Shown here one piece after another: positions 28,262-37,004 of a DNA stretch of 64,000 nucleotides (within the stretch, counting starts at the first letter, position 1; the number at the start of each line of letters is the position of its first letter). Position numbers and translations under genes: made by a program. The stretch spans positions 62,001-126,000 of the forward strand of contig LADT01000006.1 of the NCBI GenBank assembly GCA_000961765.1, in the 5' to 3' direction. Origin of the DNA: Clostridiaceae bacterium BRH_c20a (lineage in GTDB: Bacteria; Bacillota; Peptococcia; Peptococcales; BICA1-8). The notes under the pieces are model-generated. The model was not told the DNA's origin, did not search any database, and saw only the letters and a program-made list of their open reading frames with translations.

Positions 28262-29437
28262 TTATTTATTAGAATACTTGAATAACTCAGTTTTTTGTTC
28301 TTCATAGTCTGGTTTTAAATAATATATATTATCATTTACTATTGTTGGGACATATCCTTTATCTATTACAAATAAACCCTTATTATACATGTTTAAAATC
28401 CCTATATCCGTCATATTTTGAGTAAATAAGAGATTTCCATTCGTTAGCCAAGCTAAGTTGCTAATAAATTTTGAATCTTGTATTATTGGTACTTTTTGGT
28501 TATCTATGTAGTTATAATAATAAACATTGTGTTTAAGTTTATTTACTGTGCTATATAGAATATGTTTGTCGTCAGGTGAAAAAATAGGGCAAATTTGTAT
28601 TCCTTCTTCTTCTGGTATAGCAAATATATTGTTATTTTCAAAATTGAGAAACTCAACTATACTCTCAGAAAAGTCCTCCTGGGTGAACTTACTATAGACT
28701 AAATATTTTTCATCCTTTGACCAATCCAGAAAGTTTAAATCAATAATTTTGTGGTTTAAACTTTGACCAGAGCTATTAAAAAGTTTTAGTTGAGAATATC
28801 CATGACTATCCTCAAGACCGGTAATAATGATAAGGGCAAGGTAAGTACCTTTAGGTGACCACGAAAGGTCATATACAAAAGAATTATTTTCAGATTCTTG
28901 AAGCAATCGATTACTAGCTAATGTCTTTATATCAAAATTTAAAATTTCAAATCCCACATTTTTCTTATTAATATAAGTCAAAATATTTCCTTCTACATTA
29001 GGTTTCCAAGCAAAATAGGGGATATCATAAGGACATTGCCAGATAATTCGCTTTTCATTTAGATCAACTACTATTAATTTGCTGGATGCTAAAGAGTAAT
29101 ATGCCAGATATTGTTCATCTGGACTTATTTTGAAGCTGTTGACTGGTTCACCAAAATCAAATATTTTCTGATAGTTGGTTTTATTTGAGATATTACTTTC
29201 AAGTCTAATATTTTTGGAAATTGTATCGATGTTTTCTAATGGTTCTACTGACCAAAGATGAAAAAAATCTAAGGGAGATATTATATTTGGTTGAAAAAAG
29301 GTTTCATTAAAATCTAAAGTATTCTTTTCCCCTTCTTTAGGAGTTACTTCTTGTGCTTGAATGATAAAAGGGTAGAAAATTAACAAGGTAATAAAAAAAG
29401 CTGATGCTAATATAGTATAATACTTATTCCACTGCAT
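28262..29437 (-). CDS. Secreted beta-propeller (TolB/WD40-like) protein
   Basis: Signal-like N-terminus; repeated FKISPDEQYLAYYS, LSWSPKGTYLALI, LDWSKDEKYLVYS, PIFSPDDKHILYST blades. Confidence 0.7.
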   Translation of the reverse strand: MQWNKYYTILASAFFITLLIFYPFIIQAQEVTPKEGEKNTLDFNETFFQPNIISPLDFFHLWSVEPLENIDTISKNIRLESNISNKTNYQKIFDFGEPVNSFKISPDEQYLAYYSLASSKLIVVDLNEKRIIWQCPYDIPYFAWKPNVEGNILTYINKKNVGFEILNFDIKTLASNRLLQESENNSFVYDLSWSPKGTYLALIIITGLEDSHGYSQLKLFNSSGQSLNHKIIDLNFLDWSKDEKYLVYSKFTQEDFSESIVEFLNFENNNIFAIPEEEGIQICPIFSPDDKHILYSTVNKLKHNVYYYNYIDNQKVPIIQDSKFISNLAWLTNGNLLFTQNMTDIGILNMYNKGLFVIDKGYVPTIVNDNIYYLKPDYEEQKTELFKYSNK

Positions 29438-29580
29438 GATATCTCCTCCTCATACAGTTAGTTATTTAACAAAAGTGGTCAAATTCCTTCCAAATAATGT
29501 AAAAAAATATATTTTTGTTTATTTATACTGGAACAATGGTATATAACTAATATATTTTTAAGAGCAGGGGAGGAGAGACT

Positions 29581-29667
29581 ATGAAAGCAAATGATATTTT
29601 ATCCACACTGGTATTTATTATTTCTATCATTACTTTCCCTTTATGGTATAGTTTAATAGCATTTTAG
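29581..29667 (+). CDS. Very small membrane peptide (28 aa)
   Basis: Strong RBS GGGGAGGAG then MKANDILSTLVFIISIITFPLWYSLIAF. Confidence 0.35.
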   Translation: MKANDILSTLVFIISIITFPLWYSLIAF

Positions 29668-29669
29668 AC

Positions 29670-29700
29670 AAAAAAATAACGCACCCTTTGGAGTGCGTTT
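29670..29700 (-). terminator. Intrinsic terminator downstream of the tRNA-like gene (minus strand)
   Basis: Minus strand AACGCAC...GTGCGTTATTTTTTTG. Confidence 0.75.
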
Positions 29701-29706
29701 ACGTCA

Positions 29707-29778
29707 GGAAATTGACGGGATTCGAACCCGCATCTCAGGTGCCACAACCTGTGTGATGCCGTTTCACTACTCATTTCC
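29707..29778 (-). tRNA. Atypical tRNA-His(GUG)-like gene
   Basis: GGAAATGAGTAGTGAAACGGCATCACACAGGTTGTGGCACCTGAGATGCGGGTTCGAATCCCGTCAATTTCC; canonical TTCGAAT T-loop, GUG anticodon, imperfect acceptor and anticodon arms. Confidence 0.55.
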
Positions 29779-29898
29779 TTTTTTTAAGCTTGTCCTCATT
29801 ATACCAATTATAAAGACTGATGGCAATTGGTTGTTTTTAGGAAATATTTTTACTTTGACAAAAGGCAAATTCACTTTTATAATATTATTTAGACATAG

Positions 29899-29975
29899 GG
29901 GACTATAGCTCAGTTGGTTAGAGTACTACGTTGACATCGTAGGGGTCGGTGGTTCGAGCCCACTTAGTCCCACCA
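29899..29975 (+). tRNA. tRNA-Val(GAC)
   Basis: GGGACTATAGCTCAGTTGGTTAGAGTACTACGTTGACATCGTAGGGGTCGGTGGTTCGAGCCCACTTAGTCCCACCA; full cloverleaf with CCA. Confidence 0.95.
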
Positions 29976-29983
29976 TAGACAGG

Positions 29984-30020
29984 ATAAGGGTTTGCGGGTT
30001 TCCGTAAACCCTTATTTTTT
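29984..30020. terminator. Intrinsic terminator after tRNA-Val
   Basis: TAAGGGTTTGCGG-GTTT-CCGTAAACCCTTA then TTTTTT. Confidence 0.75.
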
Positions 30021-30052
30021 GCCCTTTGTAATGCAACGGTAATGCAACCGCA

Positions 30053-31240
30053 TTATTTTAATGATTTTTTTAGCAGTTGATTAATTTTTTCTGCAGCTGC
30101 TTTTTTAACATCCATTGAGACATGTGTGTAAATTTCGGTTGTGTCTCCCTTTGAATGTCGAAGAAGTTCTTGGATTATTCTTTGATTTTCTCCTAACTCT
30201 AGGAGCCTGGTTGCAAAAGTATGACGAAGTCCATGTAAGGTTATTTCTTTGGGAATACCGGCTTTTTTCCTCAGTTGATTAAATTTCCTGCTAAAATTTC
30301 TTGGATTGATAGGAGTTCCATAATCAGTGCAGAATAATAATTTATGTTCATTGTTATATTTATCGGCAAACCATTTTTCTAACTGTTTTTGCCTGGTTAA
30401 ATGTTTGCGTAGAGCATTAACTACAATTTCGGGAAGAGGAATTTTACCTTTTGACGATTTAGTTTTGGGTTCATCTAGGATGAGCCCTTTTTCTTTTGTA
30501 ATGGCAAGGGCTTGTTTTATCTCTGTATAACCTTCATCTAAGTTTATATCTTGTTCTCTTTGTCCAAGCAATTCTCCTCTTCGCAAACCTGTTCCCAGCA
30601 AAGTTAGGAAGGCAGCTCCCCAGCGATCCTCTTGAAGTATATTTATAAATTTGTCCATTTCCTCCATAGTCATAGCTCGTTTTTCTTTTATTTTCATCTT
30701 TGGAAGTACTGCAGCGTCTACTGGGTTCCAACTGATTAATCTATTTTTCATGGCTTGTTTGATCGCTGAGTTCATAATATGGGCTACCCTTCTAGTGGTA
30801 GAGGATGATGAGCCTTCTTTATTCATTTTATTAAGTAGCTTTTGGATGTCATCTGTCTTTAAGTCTGCCAAAGCAACAGTACCGATAGTAGGTAGGATGT
30901 GGGTATTAATATTAGTCATGTAGTTTTCCCAGGTAGAAAGGCGAATCTCTAATTTTTTATAATCATACATATATGTTATTAGCCAGTCACCAAATGTAAG
31001 ATAGGACTGGGAGTATAGGTCGATACCCATGTTTAATTCTCTTTTTAAATCATCAAGTTTTTCTTTAACTTCACCCCGGGAAAAACCATAAACTGATTTT
31101 CGCTTTACTTTTCCAGTCGAAGGGTCATTTCCAATTACAAGCTGTCCTATCCACTTGCCTTTGTGACGACCGCTGCTACACTTATAAATAGTTCCTTCTC
31201 CATTAGCATTTTTTCTCTTCTTATACGCCAAATATAGCAC
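30053..31240 (-). CDS. Tyrosine-family site-specific integrase of prophage (TTG near 31231 preferred)
   Basis: LLGTGLRRGELLGQ, LHGLRHTFATRLLELGENQRIIQELLRHS, Y in TTEIYTHVS; adjacent to tRNA-Val. Confidence 0.93.
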   Translation of the reverse strand: MLYLAYKKRKNANGEGTIYKCSSGRHKGKWIGQLVIGNDPSTGKVKRKSVYGFSRGEVKEKLDDLKRELNMGIDLYSQSYLTFGDWLITYMYDYKKLEIRLSTWENYMTNINTHILPTIGTVALADLKTDDIQKLLNKMNKEGSSSSTTRRVAHIMNSAIKQAMKNRLISWNPVDAAVLPKMKIKEKRAMTMEEMDKFINILQEDRWGAAFLTLLGTGLRRGELLGQREQDINLDEGYTEIKQALAITKEKGLILDEPKTKSSKGKIPLPEIVVNALRKHLTRQKQLEKWFADKYNNEHKLLFCTDYGTPINPRNFSRKFNQLRKKAGIPKEITLHGLRHTFATRLLELGENQRIIQELLRHSKGDTTEIYTHVSMDVKKAAAEKINQLLKKSLK

Positions 31241-31256
31241 CTCCTTTTAAATGCCC

Positions 31257-31312
31257 AGAATGTATGTTCGGTGTGATAGTGAAAATATTACCTGCCTTAT
31301 TAGCAGGTAATA
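31257..31312 (-). promoter_or_regulatory. Terminator hairpin plus LexA-like box upstream of integrase
   Basis: AGAATGTATGTTCG (31257-31270) and ATTACCTGC..GCAGGTAAT (31287-31311). Confidence 0.55.
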
Positions 31313-31326
31313 TAAACTTATTTAAC

Positions 31327-32862
31327 TTAATATTGATCCAAAAACATTTGTCGAGTTTGCAAATATTGAGTAAACTCATTATTTGCAATATTAATTAAGG
31401 TGTTAGCAGCATCGATGCTGCTCGATCCGTTAAAGGGATCCATTATTCCTTGATAATAAAAGTTATAAACTGCTATTTCTTTATCCAGAATAGAAATGAG
31501 AGATTGTTTGAGATTTATTATTTCGTCATAAACAGGAGAGTATGAATTAACTTTATTTTTTAAATTATTTAGTCTTGGTAGAATGGTGTTATTTATTGTA
31601 TATGCATCGGCAAACAAGCCTTGATTTAATTTAATATTAAAAATATCATTTATTTCTTTTTGCCATTGATAATCTTCTGTCCAATAGGAGTCAAAATCAT
31701 CTTTTAAAGAGTATTTCTCTTGTAATAAAAGAATCTCATAATACTGAGATGGGATTGCGAAGTTAAAATTAAGAGATTGTATGCCAGCAAAATTGACTCC
31801 AATACATTCGCCATATAAATTTACTGCTGGTCCACCACTGCTTCCCGGAGCCGTTACCGCATCATACTGTATTGTTTTAAAAGTTCCTTGCCATGCTTCC
31901 GATGCTCTATCTTCTCTTATTGCATTAATCATCCCTTTTGTAACAGTCCCCGTATAGCCCAAGGGATTTCCGAACACAATTACTTCATCCCCAGGGCTTA
32001 AAACATCAGTTGAAGCAAATTTTTTTATATATGGCACATCAGTTTGAGTATTTACTTTGAGCATTGCTAAATCAAAATAGTTATTTATTTTTGTAAGTGT
32101 TGCTGGATACTTATAACCTTCTAATGTAGTTACGGTTATCCATTGGGTTCCTCTTACAACATGGGCATTAGTTACTACTTTACCATCCGGACTTACAAAG
32201 AAACCGCTGCCGAGTCCGTTGTTTGTTTCTACCAATAATGTTGCCGGTTGTATTTCCTGAACTATCTCTCGAACTATCTTTTTTTCTCCTTCTATTTGTC
32301 GGGTGCTCATAGACATTTTGTTATTAGCAATCGAATATGCTGAAGATTCTATCTTCAAGCCTGACTGGTTGTCCCAATCTATTTTTAATCCAAAATCATT
32401 TACTCCAAATTTCCATGTTAACGGGAAATAGGTTATATCTCTAAATGTTAAAAGAGGAAACTCCTCAGAATTATTATCTATCGGTCTATTATTTACAGTT
32501 ATTTTAAATTCAGGAAGTTGGGCAGTATATTTCTTTCCAATAATATTATTTGTTCCTGTTTCTTGTTTTAATTCTGATACTTGATTATTTTCGTATTTTT
32601 TAATAAAAAGACCATCATTGTTATCCCAAATAATTATCAAATCTAAGGCGTTCCCCATGCTTTGAGTTAATGGGAAGTATGTAATATCTTTGTAAATTAA
32701 AAATGGGTATGTTCTATTGGAATTATTTATTGCTTGCCCATTTACTTCTGTTTGATAGGATGGGATTGTTACCGTAACTGTTTTTGGTGCAGCGAGAGTA
32801 GGAGAAGTAAATAATAAAATAAAAAAGACTAAAACAATTGAAAACTTAAATCGTAATCTCAT
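31327..32862 (-). CDS. Secreted trypsin-like (S1C) serine protease with copper-amine-oxidase-N-like repeats
   Basis: Signal peptide; two YPFLIYKDITYFPLT / FPLLTFRDITYFPLT repeats; GSGFFVSPDGKVVTNAHVV, YFDLAMLKV, APGSSGGPAVN. Confidence 0.85.
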   Translation of the reverse strand: MRLRFKFSIVLVFFILLFTSPTLAAPKTVTVTIPSYQTEVNGQAINNSNRTYPFLIYKDITYFPLTQSMGNALDLIIIWDNNDGLFIKKYENNQVSELKQETGTNNIIGKKYTAQLPEFKITVNNRPIDNNSEEFPLLTFRDITYFPLTWKFGVNDFGLKIDWDNQSGLKIESSAYSIANNKMSMSTRQIEGEKKIVREIVQEIQPATLLVETNNGLGSGFFVSPDGKVVTNAHVVRGTQWITVTTLEGYKYPATLTKINNYFDLAMLKVNTQTDVPYIKKFASTDVLSPGDEVIVFGNPLGYTGTVTKGMINAIREDRASEAWQGTFKTIQYDAVTAPGSSGGPAVNLYGECIGVNFAGIQSLNFNFAIPSQYYEILLLQEKYSLKDDFDSYWTEDYQWQKEINDIFNIKLNQGLFADAYTINNTILPRLNNLKNKVNSYSPVYDEIINLKQSLISILDKEIAVYNFYYQGIMDPFNGSSSIDAANTLINIANNEFTQYLQTRQMFLDQY

Positions 32863-32878
32863 AAAGAACCTCCTTTAT

Positions 32879-32919
32879 AGAATATATGTTCGATTATTGG
32901 GTGAAAATATAACCCGCCA
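32879..32919 (-). promoter_or_regulatory. LexA-like box upstream of protease gene (second copy of module)
   Basis: AGAATATATGTTCG-N8-GTGAAAATATAACCCGCC. Confidence 0.5.
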
Positions 32920-32951
32920 AAGCGAGTTGATTCACAATATTGTTAGTTTTA

Positions 32952-33377
32952 TTAAGTTATTAGTTTTATCTTAGCCAATTCTATTGGTACTTGTACTCTT
33001 GCTGCATATTGCTCTATGTTTTCACCATATTCCGGTGGGGTATCAGAGAGGAGAAGGATGGCTGCGAAATAATTTGCTTGGTATTCTTGCTTATTTAAAC
33101 TATAGTGAGTCTGTTCTTCGAGAAAGAAATATCCAACTCCGACTGGTGAAACTTCATGATGACCTAACTCGTGAGCCAAGACTGCTCTTTGTATATGTTC
33201 ATTTAGTTCTGAATTTAGACCAATCACTTTTTTGTTACCCAATTCAATAATTAGTCCTCGGATTTTTTTGAATGGAAAAAATACCACCTGTATCCCTAGG
33301 CATTCTGCTAACTCAAAGGGGTCGCGGGTGGTGTATTTATTAGTTAGATTGTTTGCAGCATCTATTATGTATTTCAT
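32952..33377 (-). CDS. ImmA/IrrE family metallo-endopeptidase
   Basis: AVLAHELGHHE (HExxH); next to CI-like repressor. Confidence 0.9.
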   Translation of the reverse strand: MKYIIDAANNLTNKYTTRDPFELAECLGIQVVFFPFKKIRGLIIELGNKKVIGLNSELNEHIQRAVLAHELGHHEVSPVGVGYFFLEEQTHYSLNKQEYQANYFAAILLLSDTPPEYGENIEQYAARVQVPIELAKIKLIT

Positions 33378-33392
33378 AGGTTTTTACACCTC

Positions 33393-33671
33393 TTATTTAA
33401 CTCTTTTGATAATAAATTCCTCGTGTTTTTGCACTTCTTGCTCGATTCTGTCAAGCTTCTGACTATTCTGCATATAACCATCAAAGAGAGCTTGGAGTTT
33501 TTCACCGTGATTATATTCAATTCGGGCGAGGTTTTGTTCTAATCTTCTAATATCACCTTTTAATTCTTGAAAGTCATCCTTAGTCGCCATATTAGCTTTC
33601 ATTTCCTGCATATCTATATACATTTTTTCTATTAGCTCATAAAGTTTATTATCCACAATACTACACCTCAT
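33393..33671 (-). CDS. Small coiled-coil protein of lysogeny module
   Basis: Intact ORF in operon context; ELKGDIRRLEQNLARIEYNHGEKLQALFDGY. Confidence 0.6.
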   Translation of the reverse strand: MRCSIVDNKLYELIEKMYIDMQEMKANMATKDDFQELKGDIRRLEQNLARIEYNHGEKLQALFDGYMQNSQKLDRIEQEVQKHEEFIIKRVK

Positions 33672-34027
33672 TTCCTTTTATTAATCTGTTTCCATGCTAC
33701 CTTTATAAATTCGAGCAAATCTTCCTTATCTTCCTCATCCAGAGGAACACCATCAAATTGGACATTGCTTTTTTTGAGGAGTTCTTCAATTTCTATTTCT
33801 GAAGAATCGTCTAGATTTGAATTGCGAATGCTTGTACGCCCAAGGAGGTAGTCAACAGACACATTGAAGAATTTAGCTAATTTATTTAATAATTCAAAAT
33901 CTGGTTCGCGCTCACTAATTTCATACTTAGACATAGCGTGATAAGTGACACCAATTTTTTTTGCTAAATCATCTCTTGATATATCCATTTCTTCTCTAAG
34001 AAGCTTAATTCTGTCGCCAAATTTCAT
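33668..34027 (-). CDS. CI-like HTH repressor
   Basis: IKLLREEMDISRDDLAKKIGVTYHAMSKYEISEREPDFELLNKLAKFFNVSVDYLLGR. Confidence 0.92.
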   Translation of the reverse strand: MKFGDRIKLLREEMDISRDDLAKKIGVTYHAMSKYEISEREPDFELLNKLAKFFNVSVDYLLGRTSIRNSNLDDSSEIEIEELLKKSNVQFDGVPLDEEDKEDLLEFIKVAWKQINKRK

Positions 34028-34093
34028 AATAATTACCTCACAAATTATCTTATAAATTGATATTATACTAATTGTCCAACAAAGAAAATAAAA

Positions 34094-34170
34094 TAGACAA
34101 AATGGGTAATCTTGCTTGACATTTGGACAAAACGTCTATAAAATGTTATTAGAACTAGACGAAATGTCTA
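34094..34170. promoter_or_regulatory. Repressor operator cluster between CI-like and Cro-like genes
   Basis: TAGACAAAATGGGTA (34094), TGGACAAAACGTCTA (34124), TAGACGAAATGTCTA (34156). Confidence 0.7.
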
Positions 34171-34189
34171 AAAAGGAAGGTGAGACCAT

Positions 34190-34411
34190 ATGAGAGAGGC
34201 ATTAAAAAAGGCCAGGTTAGCTAAAGGATTATCTATCGAAGAAATTGCTGAAAAAATCGGTGTAACCCCGTCTGTTTTTTATAAATGGGAGGACGGGACA
34301 AGAGATCCATTAATGAAAAATGCTAGAAAGGTTGCTGAAATATTAGAAACAAATGTTGAGGAACTTTTTTTTAACAATAAATTAGACAAAACGTCTAGCG
34401 AAGTTGCGTGA
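34190..34411 (+). CDS. Cro-like HTH protein
   Basis: MREALKKARLAKGLSIEEIAEKIGVTPSVFYKWEDGTRDPLMKNARKVAEILE. Confidence 0.9.
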   Translation: MREALKKARLAKGLSIEEIAEKIGVTPSVFYKWEDGTRDPLMKNARKVAEILETNVEELFFNNKLDKTSSEVA

Positions 34412-34728
34412 TAGGCCGCGATGATATGAACGAAGCAGAACGAGATGCCTTAAAAGCACAACTGAAAGCAGAGATACTCAAAGAATTGTTTGATGTTTCT
34501 GTAAGTAGAAGTCCGAGGCTTTGGGATAAAGTTAGAAAAATGATTGAGGCTGAGCTTGGTGGTTATTCTCCAAAGCAAAAACACAATATCATTAATGGAA
34601 TTTCAGCAATAGTTAGAAGTCGCCTTGATATAAGGCAAGTTGCAAATATAACGGAAGCTAACTTCCCAATAGCGAAAGATATTGCGGTCAAAGTGTTATG
34701 CATCCTAAAAGAAGACAAAGCGGGATAG
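34408..34728 (+). CDS. Phage hypothetical protein
   Basis: ORF overlapping Cro gene stop by 4 nt; EAERDALKAQLKAEILKELFDVS. Confidence 0.6.
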   Translation: MIGRDDMNEAERDALKAQLKAEILKELFDVSVSRSPRLWDKVRKMIEAELGGYSPKQKHNIINGISAIVRSRLDIRQVANITEANFPIAKDIAVKVLCILKEDKAG

Positions 34729-34741
34729 GAGGTGAGGGAGG

Positions 34742-34888
34742 ATGGATTACAAAGCAGTTTTGGAAGAACAGATTGAAATTTTGCGGGAGCGGCAGAAGGA
34801 GTTGGAAAAAGATCGCAGCGATGATGGTACTCAAAAAATAATTACACTTTCTCAACAAATTCATTATCTAGTAAGTCAATTAATGTAA
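34742..34888 (+). CDS. Spo0E-like small protein
   Basis: MDYKAVLEEQIEILRERQKELEKDRSDDGTQKIITLSQQIHYLVSQLM; RBS GGAGGTGAGGGAGG. Confidence 0.5.
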   Translation: MDYKAVLEEQIEILRERQKELEKDRSDDGTQKIITLSQQIHYLVSQLM

Positions 34889-34928
34889 AGGATGGGCTAG
34901 ACTGGGTCAACAGTCCAGCCCGAGGAAG

Positions 34929-35111
34929 TTACTCTTTGAGATGGACCATTAATTTTTTATGGTACTTTCTCAAAGATTCATATACTGCTGTTTTAATTAT
35001 GTCGAGCATATCTTCTTCAGTTAACTTTTTATTGCTGGTAAAAGTTTTGGCTGAATAGGCATTATCAACAATTTTATCAATATCAAACTTTTGGAGATTT
35101 ATTTCTTTCAT
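34929..35111 (-). CDS. Small hypothetical phage protein (60 aa)
   Basis: RBS AAAGGAGGTG then MKEINLQKFDIDKIVDNAYSAKTF on minus strand. Confidence 0.55.
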   Translation of the reverse strand: MKEINLQKFDIDKIVDNAYSAKTFTSNKKLTEEDMLDIIKTAVYESLRKYHKKLMVHLKE

Positions 35112-35203
35112 TCTCAGCACCTCCTTTCGTAGTGTGATAGCTTGGACAACTACCATTTCTACACAGGGGAGGTAAAACTTGTAAATAAGAGGAGGTAACC
35201 ATA

Positions 35204-35509
35204 TTGGAAAACCAAGTATTGCCCGAACAAAAGCAGATGATTGAGCTACTTGAATCTCTACTTGCCCAGGTGAGAGGACCATCCGGTCGCCGGTACGAGG
35301 ATTTGCCGGACATGATGGATATAAACGAGCTTAAGACTTACTTAAATATCGGGATTAATGCCACTAGAGACCTTGTTAAGCTGGATGATTTTCCGAAGTT
35401 TCCGTATCTGAATACTCATCTATATCCTAAGGAGCTGGTTAGGGAGTGGATTTATGAGCGGGCAAGAGGGAAGTGGCAGCGGAGGCTCAAGAAGGTAGTT
35501 GGGAGTTAG
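35204..35509 (+). CDS. Helix-turn-helix (excisionase-like) protein
   Basis: MMDINELKTYLNIGINATRDLVKLDDFPKFPYLNTHLYPKELVREWIYERARGKW. Confidence 0.7.
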   Translation: MENQVLPEQKQMIELLESLLAQVRGPSGRRYEDLPDMMDINELKTYLNIGINATRDLVKLDDFPKFPYLNTHLYPKELVREWIYERARGKWQRRLKKVVGS

Positions 35510-35686
35510 ATGAACATACCGCAAATTGTTGTCCCGGAGGATAAGGAGAAAATTAAACGGCAGATAACGGCTTTAGAATATCTGATTTCCAAAGACACCA
35601 ACGAAAAAGATAGGCAAATTCATAAGACAGCATTAAGAGATCTGGTAAAAATTTTGGAGGAGAAAGGGAGTCCTGACTTGAGTTGA
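35510..35686 (+). CDS. Small phage hypothetical protein (58 aa)
   Basis: ATG overlapping previous stop; MNIPQIVVPEDKEKIKRQITALEYLISKDTNEKDRQIHK. Confidence 0.5.
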   Translation: MNIPQIVVPEDKEKIKRQITALEYLISKDTNEKDRQIHKTALRDLVKILEEKGSPDLS

Positions 35687-35972
35687 AACAAAGGGGGTCT
35701 GCAACACTGTTTGTAAAAAATGTGTAGCAAAGGAGGGAAAAATTGCATGAGGCATTTATATAGGATTTATTTCATTAATGGTACATCAGCGGATGTTGAC
35801 AGTAAAAGAGGATTGATAGCATTCCTTAAAACGCTTGAGCCTACGCAAATTAGCAAGGTTGTTTATTACAAAGCAAATGGTTTTTGGGTGGATGTGACCA
35901 GCATTTATTTAAAAAATAAATGCTGACGCTGTTCAACAATTAAGCGAAATTTGCCCGGAGAAGATCCGGGAC

Positions 35973-36206
35973 TTGAGAGGGGGTGAAGGGGTGAGTGAAC
36001 GAAGAGTGCTAATAGCTGGTTGTCTGGTGCAGAAAGGGAAAGAGTGGACAAGGTATGTTGGAAAACTGTTAAAAGACGGAAGGCTATATGTTATTCTCAA
36101 AGATTTCAATGGGCAAGAAATAGCCGTTCCTAAAAGTGATGTGGAATGGAAAGATGATCGATTTATCTGTCAACCACAGGATAACACGGAACTTACGGCA
36201 GTGTAA
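35973..36206 (+). CDS. Phage hypothetical protein
   Basis: ORF in co-directional early operon with upstream purine-rich RBS region. Confidence 0.5.
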   Translation: MRGGEGVSERRVLIAGCLVQKGKEWTRYVGKLLKDGRLYVILKDFNGQEIAVPKSDVEWKDDRFICQPQDNTELTAV

Positions 36207-36236
36207 GGTAGCGCTCATTCGAATTTTGGACAAGTT

Positions 36237-36737
36237 TTGTCGGAAAGGAGGAATAAGTCGATGTACAAAGGGTACCGCAACATGCAGACCAAAGTAGCTG
36301 CAGTAAAGCTTGGAATTCATGAGAGGACTCTTAATCGGTATGAAAGCGAGGGAAATGTTCCCCCGGGTATAGTACTTATGATGGCTCAAGTATACGGTGA
36401 TAAGAAAATCATTCATGATCACTGCGCTAATATGTGTCCCATTGGGAGGCAGTTTCACCTACGACTAGAGCATAAGGCACTTCCTGAAACGGTATTGGAA
36501 TTACTTAAAGAATTGACTGACGTTAAGAAGCTGACAGATAATCTTATGGATATTACTTACGATGGCGTAATTGATCAGGATGAGCAGAAGGACTTTGACA
36601 GGATCGTAAAGGAGCTTACGCAGTTGGAAAGGGCAATTAAACAGATTAAGCTACATATTTCAAAGAGCAGGCACATCTCGCTTGTAGCTGAAATGAGAAC
36701 AAAAAAAGAACCTGTGCTCGCAACACAGGCCCTTTGA
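36237..36737 (+). CDS. Phage regulatory HTH protein
   Basis: QTKVAAVKLGIHERTLNRYESEGNVPPGIVLMMAQVYGDKKIIHDHC. Confidence 0.7.
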   Translation: MSERRNKSMYKGYRNMQTKVAAVKLGIHERTLNRYESEGNVPPGIVLMMAQVYGDKKIIHDHCANMCPIGRQFHLRLEHKALPETVLELLKELTDVKKLTDNLMDITYDGVIDQDEQKDFDRIVKELTQLERAIKQIKLHISKSRHISLVAEMRTKKEPVLATQAL

Positions 36738-36797
36738 TGGAAGTATTTAAATATTTGTCGCTTTTATTTTATCACTACGAATATAGGTACGCAAGGA

Positions 36798-37004
36798 GTG
36801 ATTGGATTGGTAGTAACCGATAACACTACCCAAATGATAAAAAATCTTATGCTGCAAACTCACATAACTACCGAAGATTTCTGTAATTGCTGTCCCCATG
36901 GGATTGATGGGATTGATAATATTGAGGATTGTAGCTGTGATGATGAAGATGTATGTCCATTACATGAACTGGGGCTGTTTAAAGAGGAGGGAGCAGATGC
37001 TTAA
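36798..37004 (+). CDS. Small Cys-rich phage protein
   Basis: FCNCCPHGIDGIDNIEDCSCDDEDVCPLHELGLF. Confidence 0.5.
   Translation: MIGLVVTDNTTQMIKNLMLQTHITTEDFCNCCPHGIDGIDNIEDCSCDDEDVCPLHELGLFKEEGADA

Noticed and set aside
36084-36458. Minus-strand 124-aa ORF in the phage early region
   Set aside because: Overlaps the supported plus-strand HTH gene; no RBS or motif
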